In this document: one piece after another, positions 1-7,046 of the stretch
How the letters are laid out: each line of letters begins with the position of its first letter
Numbering within the stretch: position 1 is the stretch's first letter
Origin: CAISKJ01 sp046351555
GTDB lineage: Bacteria; Myxococcota_A; Polyangia; Polyangiales; Ga0077539
Assembly: GCA_046351555.1 (NCBI GenBank)
Contig: JAXLYI010000025.1
Coordinates: 127,370-191,369 of the forward strand
DNA length: 64,000 nucleotides
Direction of reading: 5' to 3'
The notes under the pieces: generated by a model
The model's input: the letters and a program-made list of their open reading frames with translations, nothing else
The model's database searches: none
Told to the model about the DNA's origin: nothing
Made by a program: the position numbers and the translations under genes

Positions 1-1
1 G

Positions 2-967
2 CAGGTGGAGGTGATCGCGCTCAGCGGCAGCCCCGCCGCCGCCATCTCCACGCCGCCGCAGACGCCCGTTCCGGCGGCGCCCCCGCGGCCGCCGCCCGTG
101 CCCCCGGGGGCCGCGATGTCGCGCCCGCCGCCCGTTCCCCCCGGGGCCGCCGCGAAGGCGCCTGAGCCCGAGGCCGCGCCCCCGCCCGCGCCCGAGAAGC
201 CCGAGCGGCCCGACCCGACCGCGCACCCGAAGTACAAGGAAGCCACCGCCCTCCTCGCGCGGCTCGAGAACAAGAACTACTTCGAGATGTTCGAACTGAC
301 GGACGGGGCCGCGATCGAGGAGGTGCGCGCGGCCTTCCCGAAGGTGGCCGCGCCGTGGCACCCCGACCGCGCGCCCGCGCCCGAGCTCTCGCCGATCTAC
401 GAGCAGGTGTTCTCGCTCTACAACACGGCCCACGCGACGCTGACGGAGAAGGGCGCGCGCGCGGCCTACGAGGAGACGATCCACGGCGGCGGCGGCACGC
501 CCGCGGCGCAGAAGAAGGTCGCGCAGGTGCTCGACACCGTGCAGGACGTCCACCGCGCGGAGATCGCGATGAAGCGCCGCGACCTCGCCGAGGCCGAGCG
601 CCTCCTGCGGCGCGTGGTGAGCACCAGCCAGGAGGACATCGCCGCGACGCTGCTCCTCGCGCAGTGCCTGCTCGAGAGCGACCCGTCGCGCAACGCCGAC
701 GAGGTCATCGCCTCGATGGCGAAGCTCCTCCCCGCGACCGACAACCAGAACGACCGCGCCTTCCTCTACCTCGGCCTCGCGGTGAAGGCGAAGGGCGACG
801 TGCGCCGCGCGCACGCGTCCTTCAAGCGCGCGCTCGAGCTCAACGCGAACAACCTCGAGGCGTCGCGCGAGCTTCGCATCATCGAGATGCGCGCCGCGCA
901 GAAGCGCGACGAGAAGGCCGCCGAGAAGTCGATCGGCGGGATCTTCAACAAGTTTCTGAAGCGCTGA
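2..967 (+). CDS. J-domain and TPR protein, C-terminal part (5' end outside window)
   Basis: The reading frame is open to the left edge, so the true start lies upstream; the GTG at 5 is only the first possible start inside the window. After a Pro/Ala-rich linker of about 80 residues comes a J-domain-like region (roughly residues 85-155) with the HPD signature in WHPDRAP, the element by which DnaJ proteins stimulate Hsp70. The C-terminal third has TPR-like helices, with a tetratricopeptide pattern around FKRALELNANNLEA. Linker, J-domain and TPR in one chain is a common myxobacterial build, often behind a sensory N-terminal domain, but that part cannot be seen here. The Hsp70-cochaperone role is family inference; TPR suggests protein-protein binding. 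The gene converges on the minus-strand lipoprotein with a 3-base gap. Confidence 0.75.
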   Translation, partial: QVEVIALSGSPAAAISTPPQTPVPAAPPRPPPVPPGAAMSRPPPVPPGAAAKAPEPEAAPPPAPEKPERPDPTAHPKYKEATALLARLENKNYFEMFELTDGAAIEEVRAAFPKVAAPWHPDRAPAPELSPIYEQVFSLYNTAHATLTEKGARAAYEETIHGGGGTPAAQKKVAQVLDTVQDVHRAEIAMKRRDLAEAERLLRRVVSTSQEDIAATLLLAQCLLESDPSRNADEVIASMAKLLPATDNQNDRAFLYLGLAVKAKGDVRRAHASFKRALELNANNLEASRELRIIEMRAAQKRDEKAAEKSIGGIFNKFLKR

Positions 968-970
968 GCG

Positions 971-1825
971 CTACTCGACCCGCGCGCGGGCGCGGACGGA
1001 GTGGTCGAACACCAGCGTCGCCGCGTCGAGGCCGCGCGCCGAGAACGGCACCGCGCGCACCCGGTGGACCGACACCGTGCCGCCCGCCCGCAGCGCCTCG
1101 CGCGCCCGGTCGGAGCTCGCGGCGTCGAGCTCGAGCGAGCCCACGTCCTGCGCGCCGCACACCAGCGAGCCGTCGCCCTCGAAGCGCACCACCACGCGGT
1201 CGTCGCCGCGGGCGCGCTCCCAGCGCACCTGGACGAGGCCCGCCGCAGGGATCGCGAGGGTCTCGGTCTCGCCGAGCGGGAGCGCGGTGGCGCCGACGCG
1301 CACGCCCACGGGGCTCTCGGGGGCCTGGCCGGTGACCTCGAAGCCGCCGACGCCCGCCGCGCCGCCCGCCGCGAAGCGCCACTCGCCCGCGGGGAGGTCG
1401 GCCTCGGCGCCGTAGAGCGTGCCGGACACGACGTTCCAGAGGTCGGGGAAGCGGCGCGGCTGGAGGCGCACCGAGCGGCCGCCCGCCACCGCGTCGATCG
1501 GGCCCACGTCGAGCAGCCGCACCTCGGAGCGCAGCGGGTCGAGCGCCTCCCCCCCGGTCGCGCCGCGCGAGACGCACGCCCCCGCGCGCGGCACCGCCGG
1601 CGTCCCCACGAGGTCGGGCAGCGCGTCGTCGGCCACCCCCACGAAGCGCACGAAGCGGGCGCCGACCTGTACGCCGGTGCTCGCGCCGCCCTGCACGCGC
1701 TCGATGAAGAGCATGCCGCTGACGCGCGCCGGGGCGTCGCCGTCGGGCAGGTTCTCGTACCCGGCGCCCGTACAGGCGGCGGCGGAGATCATCGCTCCCA
1801 GGATCGGCAGGGCCAGTCGTCGCAC
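971..1825 (-). CDS. Predicted lipoprotein of unknown function
   Basis: 284 residues. The GTG at 1825 was chosen because it begins a compact lipoprotein signal: two arginines, a hydrophobic stretch LALPILGAM, then AAAC as a lipobox. A GTG four codons upstream is possible. The mature part is a beta-rich, Gly/Val-rich sequence without recognisable catalytic motifs. Lipidation and attachment to the periplasmic face of a membrane are predicted; no function is suggested. It is divergent from the nagZ-type gene, sharing a 102-base promoter region. Confidence 0.6.
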   Translation of the reverse strand: MRRLALPILGAMISAAACTGAGYENLPDGDAPARVSGMLFIERVQGGASTGVQVGARFVRFVGVADDALPDLVGTPAVPRAGACVSRGATGGEALDPLRSEVRLLDVGPIDAVAGGRSVRLQPRRFPDLWNVVSGTLYGAEADLPAGEWRFAAGGAAGVGGFEVTGQAPESPVGVRVGATALPLGETETLAIPAAGLVQVRWERARGDDRVVVRFEGDGSLVCGAQDVGSLELDAASSDRAREALRAGGTVSVHRVRAVPFSARGLDAATLVFDHSVRARARVE

Positions 1826-1927
1826 GGGTCGCTCCACTTCGGTCGGAGTATAGGGAAGCTCCGCGCCCGAGCGCAACGTGCGTCGTTTGTTCGCGAAGCG
1901 CCCGGGCGTGTGATTCCATTCCCGGCC

Positions 1928-3031
1928 ATGCACCCGGAAGACGACGCGGAAGGCCGCCTGGCCGGCGGGGTCATCATCGGCGGATTCGACGGGACCGCCC
2001 TGCCCGACGTGATCCGCGAGCGCTTCGCGCGAGGGCACCTCGGCGGCGTCACCCTCTTCCGCCGCAACGTCGCCGACGCGACCCAGGTGCGCGCCCTGTG
2101 CGCATCGATCGCGGCGGCAGGCAGCGACGTCCCGCCCCTCATCTCGATCGACCAGGAGGGCGGCCGCGTCGCCCGGCTCCGCGAAGACGTGACCCTCCTC
2201 CCTCCGATGCGGGCGCTCGGCGGTATCAACGAGCCCGCGCTCACGCGCCGCGCCGCGCTGGCGGTCGGCCGCGAGCTCGCGGCGCTCGGCGTCAACCTCG
2301 ACTTCGCGCCGGTGTGCGACGTCGACAGCAACCCCGCCAACCCGATCATCGGCGACCGCTCGTTCGGCCGCGACGCGGAGACCGTCAGCCGCCACGTGGT
2401 GGCCTTCATCGAGGGCCTCGAGGACGCGGGCGTGATGGGCTGCGCGAAGCACTTCCCCGGGCACGGCGATACCGAGACCGACAGCCACCTGGAGCTCCCC
2501 CGCATCGCCCACTCGATGGAGCGCCTCGAGCGCGTCGAGCTCCCGCCCTTCCGCGCGGCGATCCACGCGGGCGTCGCGTCGGTGATGACCGCGCACGTGC
2601 TCTTCGACGCGATCGACCCGGGCGTCCCCGCCACGCTCTCGCGCCGCGCGATCACGGGGCTCCTGCGCGAGGGCGTCGCCGGCCGGCGCGACGTGGTGAT
2701 CTTCTCCGACGACCTCCACATGAAGGCCGTGAGCGACCGCTGGGGCGTCGAGGAGGCCGGCGTGCTCGCGATCGCCGCCGGCTGCGACGCGCTGCTCGTG
2801 TGCACCGACCCCGACGCGCAGGAGCGCGTCCGCCTCGCCCTCGCCGCGCGCGCCCGCGCCGACGCGTCCTTCTCCGCGCGCCTGCGCGACGCCCACGACC
2901 GCGTCGCCCGCATGCGCCGCCGCACGCCGCCGCGCCCCGCCGCCGACGACCGCGCGCTCTTCGAAGTGCTGCGGTGCCCCGAGCACCTCGCGGTGCTCGA
3001 GGAGATCCGCGAGCGCCTCACCGACCGCTGA
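1928..3031 (+). CDS. nagZ: Beta-N-acetylhexosaminidase (NagZ, glycoside hydrolase family 3)
   Basis: 367 residues, normal for NagZ. The family removes N-acetylglucosamine from anhydro-muropeptides or glycans in cell-wall recycling. Visible landmarks: IDQEGGRV (about residue 75), the Asp-rich NLDFAPVCDVD region, the loop motif KHFPGHGDTETDSH (about residue 173) that carries the catalytic His, and the nucleophile region FSDDLHMKA (about 260). The ATG at 1928 gives the expected start just before the family core (GVIIGG). There is no signal peptide, so it is probably cytoplasmic. A stand-alone gene; its 3' end faces the minus-strand anti-sigma gene with a 10-base gap. Confidence 0.92.
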   Translation: MHPEDDAEGRLAGGVIIGGFDGTALPDVIRERFARGHLGGVTLFRRNVADATQVRALCASIAAAGSDVPPLISIDQEGGRVARLREDVTLLPPMRALGGINEPALTRRAALAVGRELAALGVNLDFAPVCDVDSNPANPIIGDRSFGRDAETVSRHVVAFIEGLEDAGVMGCAKHFPGHGDTETDSHLELPRIAHSMERLERVELPPFRAAIHAGVASVMTAHVLFDAIDPGVPATLSRRAITGLLREGVAGRRDVVIFSDDLHMKAVSDRWGVEEAGVLAIAAGCDALLVCTDPDAQERVRLALAARARADASFSARLRDAHDRVARMRRRTPPRPAADDRALFEVLRCPEHLAVLEEIRERLTDR

Positions 3032-3041
3032 CCCGCGCGGG

Positions 3042-4415
3042 TCAGTGCGCCATGTTGGAGTAGGAGTCCATCGCCGAGGGCATCTGCCGGCTGCGCCGCA
3101 CGGGCATGCTCCGCGAAGGCGCGGGCCGCGACGGGTGCGCGACCTGCGTCCCCGCGGCGGAGGGCGAGGGGACCTGACCCTCCAGGTCGACGACCGCGTT
3201 GGTGCGCGAGAGGTGCTGCGCTTGCACCTCGCTGGCCTCGGCCGCGCGCCCCTCGCCGTTGAGCGCGGTCACGAGCCGGAGCGCGATCGCCCGCCGCTCG
3301 GCCGCCGGGGGGTTGGCCGCGAGCGCGCGCCGCCACGCCTCGATCGCGGCGTCCTGCTGGCCGCGTTCGCTGGCGGTGTTGCCCTGCTGCTGGAGGTCGC
3401 GCCACGCGTCCGCGGCGACGGCGAGGGTGTTCTGGTTCTGCGCCCGCTGGCCGAGCCGGTTGCCCTGCTCCGCGCCGAGCACCCCCTGCTGCACGGCCTG
3501 CGGCTGCGGGGCAGCCCACTGCTGCGTCCCATTACCCTGCGCGGCGACGTTGGGCTGCTGCGCGACGGGCGCGGGCGAGTCGACCTGGAGCGGGGGCATG
3601 CCCCGGTCGAGGTCGCGGTTGCCGGAGACGCGTTCGGTGGTCGCGATGGAGCCGGGCACCTGCGCGGGCGGCGGCGGCTGCGAGCGGTACGTGGTCGGCG
3701 CGCCGTGGTGCATGGAGTCGTCCTCCGGCGCCGCCTCGGTGGTCCGCGCCCAGGTGGGCGACGCCGCAGGCGCCGGGGGGGCCGCGGACTGAGCCTCGCC
3801 GAGCGAGCCGCCGCGCGTGGCCGTCGGGGCGGGGGTCGGCGCGCGGTGGTCGAGGGCGCGCTCGACGTTGGCGGCGCGCGCGCTCGGGCGGCGCTCGTCG
3901 GCCTGACGCTGCGCGGCGCCTACGGGCGCAGCGGGCGTCGGCACGGGCCGCGCGGGGATCACCGTCGGGCCGGGGTCGTCACTCGTCGGGAGCGGGCGCG
4001 TCGGGGCCTGGAGCTGGTGATAGCTGAGCCCGAACCCGATCATCAGCAGGAACACCGCCGCCATCGCGACCTGGCGGCGCATCGCCACCTCGCCGACCCG
4101 CTGCAGCCACCGGGGGACCTTGCCCCTCGGCGGCTCCGGGGCCTCGGCGGCGACCGAGCCCGAGCCCCCCGTCACCAGCCGCAGCTTGGGCGCGGGCGCC
4201 TCCGCGTGGATCGCCGCCAGGAGCGCGGCGCTGGGCGCGGGCGCGTCGAGGACCGGGAGCGACCGGGCCGCGCGCCGGCCGAGCGCGAGGCGGTCGAGGG
4301 CCTCGGTGCAGGCCGAGCACCCCTGGAGGTGCTGCCGCATCGCGGACGCGCCGGCCTCGTCGAGCTCCTCATAGAGGTAGTCCAACAGGAGGTTGTTGCA
4401 GGCGTCGCAGTCCAT
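3042..4415 (-). CDS. Zinc-finger anti-sigma factor-like membrane protein with long periplasmic region
   Basis: 457 residues. The N-terminus (1-45) is a zf-HC2-type anti-sigma zinc finger: Cys pair at CDAC, then HLQGCSAC (H-x3-C-x2-C). One transmembrane helix lies near residues 115-135 (VAMAAVFLLMIGFGLSY). The periplasmic part is Pro/Gln-rich and ends with a TPR-like stretch (WRDLQQQGNTASERGQQ and following). It starts 13 bases after the ECF sigma gene stop, so the two are co-transcribed and the protein very likely sequesters that sigma factor at the inner membrane. The start at 4415 places the zinc finger at the N-terminus; an upstream in-frame start would overlap the sigma gene. The unusually large periplasmic region may sense an envelope signal (inference). 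Confidence 0.8.
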   Translation of the reverse strand: MDCDACNNLLLDYLYEELDEAGASAMRQHLQGCSACTEALDRLALGRRAARSLPVLDAPAPSAALLAAIHAEAPAPKLRLVTGGSGSVAAEAPEPPRGKVPRWLQRVGEVAMRRQVAMAAVFLLMIGFGLSYHQLQAPTRPLPTSDDPGPTVIPARPVPTPAAPVGAAQRQADERRPSARAANVERALDHRAPTPAPTATRGGSLGEAQSAAPPAPAASPTWARTTEAAPEDDSMHHGAPTTYRSQPPPPAQVPGSIATTERVSGNRDLDRGMPPLQVDSPAPVAQQPNVAAQGNGTQQWAAPQPQAVQQGVLGAEQGNRLGQRAQNQNTLAVAADAWRDLQQQGNTASERGQQDAAIEAWRRALAANPPAAERRAIALRLVTALNGEGRAAEASEVQAQHLSRTNAVVDLEGQVPSPSAAGTQVAHPSRPAPSRSMPVRRSRQMPSAMDSYSNMAH

Positions 4416-4428
4416 AGGCTTCGCTCCG

Positions 4429-5040
4429 TCAGCCCAGCGCCCGGGCGTAGTCTTCGTATTCGGCGAGCGCCTGCTGCAGGCGCTCGAGAGCATAGCGCAT
4501 CCGAGACTTCACGGTGTTTTCCGGGGCCCCGACGATGTCGGCGATCTCCTTGAACTGGAGGTTGCTGTACTCGCGCATGAGGAAGACCTCGCGCTGCTCG
4601 GCCGGCAGCGCGTCGACGGCCGCCGCGATGCGCACCTGAAGCTCGTTGCCGATCGCGGCCCGGTCGACCGCCGCGCCGCGGTCGGGGAGCACCTCGCCCA
4701 GGCTCGGGCCGTCCTCGTCACCCGAGGGCTGCTCGAGCGAGGGGTGGCGCCGCAGCACCGCCTTGCGCGCGTGGTCGATGCAGAGGTTCCGCGCGACGGT
4801 GTACGCCCACGTGGTGAACTTCGAAGCCCGCTGAAAATCGCGCGCCCCCTGAAGGATCCTCAGCCAGGCGTCCTGGTGAATCTCCTCCGCGGTTTGGGGG
4901 TGCCGAACCGAGCGAAGAATGAAGTTGTAGAGCGGGGTCTGGTGACGGCGCATGAGTTCCTCGAACGCACGCGCGCTGCCGCTGCGGAAGCGTTCGAGGA
5001 GCTCTTCGTCGGCGACATCCTTCTGCCGTTCGCTGCTCAA
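4429..5040 (-). CDS. ECF-family RNA polymerase sigma factor
   Basis: 203 residues with sigma region 2 (about 10-80; motifs DEELLERFRSG, QDAWLRIL, FTTWAYTVARN) and region 4 helix-turn-helix (about 135-190; NLQFKEIADIVGAPENTVKS). The start is TTG at 5040: an in-frame TGA lies two codons upstream and an AGGTGAG-type ribosome site sits just before it, so no longer version exists. It is first in an operon with the anti-sigma gene. ECF factors of this type direct extracytoplasmic stress or envelope regulons; the adjacent divergent envelope cluster starting at 5358 is a plausible target, but no binding site was proven. Confidence 0.9.
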   Translation of the reverse strand: MSSERQKDVADEELLERFRSGSARAFEELMRRHQTPLYNFILRSVRHPQTAEEIHQDAWLRILQGARDFQRASKFTTWAYTVARNLCIDHARKAVLRRHPSLEQPSGDEDGPSLGEVLPDRGAAVDRAAIGNELQVRIAAAVDALPAEQREVFLMREYSNLQFKEIADIVGAPENTVKSRMRYALERLQQALAEYEDYARALG

Positions 5041-5249
5041 CGCTCACCTTGCACAGAGGCACGAAATCGAATGCGTCGCCCCTTCGGACGGGCGACCCCG
5101 CCGCAGGGTCTGTCTCCCCCTCCGCACGATCGGGGGTGAGGGGTAGTGGCTCCCTGCGCGGCGCGCATTCTAGCCACGATTCATCGGGCAGGTCCACGAA
5201 ACCGACAGGGCCGCCGCGGGGCGCAGGGGGTGAGGCCCGAAAGCCTGCG

Positions 5250-5276
5250 TTGACCCTGCGGAGCGGCTGGTATACA
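5250..5276 (+). promoter_or_regulatory. Candidate promoter in the 317-base divergent region before the envelope cluster
   Basis: The gap 5041-5357 between the divergent ECF sigma gene and the envelope cluster holds no gene. Within it TTGACC (5250-5255) and TATACA (5271-5276) resemble -35 and -10 boxes with a short 15-base spacer, about 80 bases before the first cluster gene. The match is partial and the spacer suboptimal; an ECF-type promoter was also looked for but not convincingly found. Confidence 0.35.
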
Positions 5277-5357
5277 CCCGCGCGGTACTGCGCGAAATGG
5301 ACGGTGGTCGACTTGCCTGAGCAGATCCTTGCGCATGCGCCGCGCGGCGCACGCACC

Positions 5358-6173
5358 ATGAAAGGGTGGAAGACGATGACGGCTCGTACGGCCGCGTGCG
5401 GCATCGCGTTTCTCGCATCGCTCCTCCCCGCCGCGGTGTGGGCGCAGCCCGCGCCGACCCAGCCCGCGCCCGCGCCGACCCAGCCCGCGCCCGCGCCGAG
5501 CCTGCCTGCGCCCGCGGCCGCGATGCCTGCCGCGGCCGTGCCCGCCGCGCCCGCGCGGCCTTCGAGCCCCGTCATCGTGCTGCGCGACGTCGACCGCGAG
5601 ATGACCTCGCTCTCCAACGACATCACCGCGTCGCACGCGCGCCTCCGCGAGATCACCGCGATGGTGCTCCAGCAGTCGGGCGGCGGCGCGCAGCTCATCA
5701 TCGACCACCAGAACGAGATGGGCTCCACCTTCCGCCTCGTGCGCGCCTCGTACGCGCTCGACGGCGCGACGGTCGCGACGCGCACCGACGACAACGGCTC
5801 GCTCGCCGACCAGACGGGCTTCTCCGTCTACAACGGCCGCGTCGCGTCGGGCGAGCACACGCTGACGGTGAGCCTCGAGTACCAGGGCAACGGGTACGGG
5901 ATCTTCTCGTACATCCGCGGGTACACCTTCCGCTCGCGCTCGGTGCAGACCTTCACGGTGCCCGAGGCCCGCGCGCTGCGGTTGGTGGTGGTGGGCTACG
6001 AGCGCGGCGGCGCGACGGTGGCGATCGAGGACCGGCCGGCGATCCGGTACACGCAGACGGTGATGACGATCCCCGAGGCGCAGCAGGCGCTCCAGCGGGC
6101 CGACGCGACGGCCGCGGCGGCGAGCGCGGCCCCGCCCGCGGCGGCGCCGGCCCCGGCGCCCGCGCAACGATGA
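5358..6173 (+). CDS. Exported protein of unknown function, first of two tandem paralogues in the envelope cluster
   Basis: 271 residues. Signal peptide with cleavage after VWA (ASLLPAAVWAQ), then a Pro/Ala-rich stretch built from PAPTQ units, a short helical region (about 75-110), and a beta-rich domain with the motif HQNEMG and a YxLDGxxxxTRxDDNGxL pattern. The next gene repeats this design: HQNEMG, LDGA, DDNG, SLEYxG, VVGYERGG and ENRPAIRY/EDRPAIRY align well, so the two arose by duplication. The C-terminus is again Ala/Pro-rich. Probably periplasmic. It opens a co-directional cluster of exported proteins related in layout to the Glt/Nfs machinery; I do not recognise a specific homologue and assign no reaction. 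Confidence 0.75.
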   Translation: MKGWKTMTARTAACGIAFLASLLPAAVWAQPAPTQPAPAPTQPAPAPSLPAPAAAMPAAAVPAAPARPSSPVIVLRDVDREMTSLSNDITASHARLREITAMVLQQSGGGAQLIIDHQNEMGSTFRLVRASYALDGATVATRTDDNGSLADQTGFSVYNGRVASGEHTLTVSLEYQGNGYGIFSYIRGYTFRSRSVQTFTVPEARALRLVVVGYERGGATVAIEDRPAIRYTQTVMTIPEAQQALQRADATAAAASAAPPAAAPAPAPAQR

Positions 6174-6269
6174 CGAAGTGGTAGGGCCCTCCGCGCTCGA
6201 CCGGCGGGGGAGGGCGGTGAGGCGCGGGCGGAAGCGCCGCGCGACGGACGACGAGGAAGGACGACGATC

Positions 6270-7046
6270 ATGCGGTGGCGGTTCACGGTTCTGGCGTTTG
6301 CGGTCGGCCTGATCACGACGGCGGGCGTCGCGCAGCAGGTGCCGACGACCCCAGGCGGTGACGGCGGCGCCCTGCCCGACGACGCCGCGGCGCAGCCCGC
6401 CTCGACGGCGCCCGCGGCCCCCGCGGCGCCGTTGCCCTTCGAAGACGGCGGCACGCTGAGCGGCGAGCAGTACGAGGTGCGCCTCCGCGACCTCGAGCAG
6501 CGCATCAACGAGCTCAAGGAGGAGATCTTCCGCTCGAAGGCGCGCCTGTCGCTCCTCGCGGAGTCGGTGCTCGGCAACGTCGTCGGCGGCTCGCGCGCGC
6601 AGGTCGTCCACCAGAACGAGATGGGCGGCACCTACCGCCTCGTCAACGTGGTCTACACGCTCGACGGCGCGCCGATCCTCACGCGCAACGACGACAACGG
6701 GGCCCTCGCCGAGCAGCGCGAGTTTCGGGTGTACTCCGGCCAGGTCGGCTCGGGCGACCACAACCTCGGGGTCAGCCTCGAGTACCTCGGCTCGGGCCTG
6801 CCGTACATGAAGGGCTATCGCTTCCGCGTGCGCTCGACGCAGAGCTTCTCCGTGCCCGAGGGCAAGGCGATCCAGATCCGCGTCGTCGGCTATGAGCGCG
6901 GCGGCCCCCTCGAGCCGCCCGAGAACCGCCCCGCGATCCGGTACGTGCAGCGCGTCGTGACCATCCGCGACCTCGAGGAGAGCGAGCAGGCGGACGGCGG
7001 CGCGCCCGAGCAGGGCGGGGCCGCCGCCGCGGGGGCGTCGCAGTGA
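6270..7046 (+). CDS. Exported protein of unknown function, second tandem paralogue
   Basis: 258 residues, with an N-terminal signal (FAVGLITTAGVAQQ), a predicted coiled coil around DLEQRINELKEEIFRSKARL, and the same beta domain as the preceding gene (HQNEMGGTYRLV, RNDDNGALAE, VVGYERGG, RPAIRYVQRVVTI). Ninety-six bases separate the two paralogues. Its TGA stop overlaps the GTG start of the next gene in the sequence GTGA, so translation of the two is probably coupled. The coiled coil suggests oligomer formation in the periplasm. Function unknown; cluster membership suggests a structural part of an envelope complex. Confidence 0.75.
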   Translation: MRWRFTVLAFAVGLITTAGVAQQVPTTPGGDGGALPDDAAAQPASTAPAAPAAPLPFEDGGTLSGEQYEVRLRDLEQRINELKEEIFRSKARLSLLAESVLGNVVGGSRAQVVHQNEMGGTYRLVNVVYTLDGAPILTRNDDNGALAEQREFRVYSGQVGSGDHNLGVSLEYLGSGLPYMKGYRFRVRSTQSFSVPEGKAIQIRVVGYERGGPLEPPENRPAIRYVQRVVTIRDLEESEQADGGAPEQGGAAAAGASQ

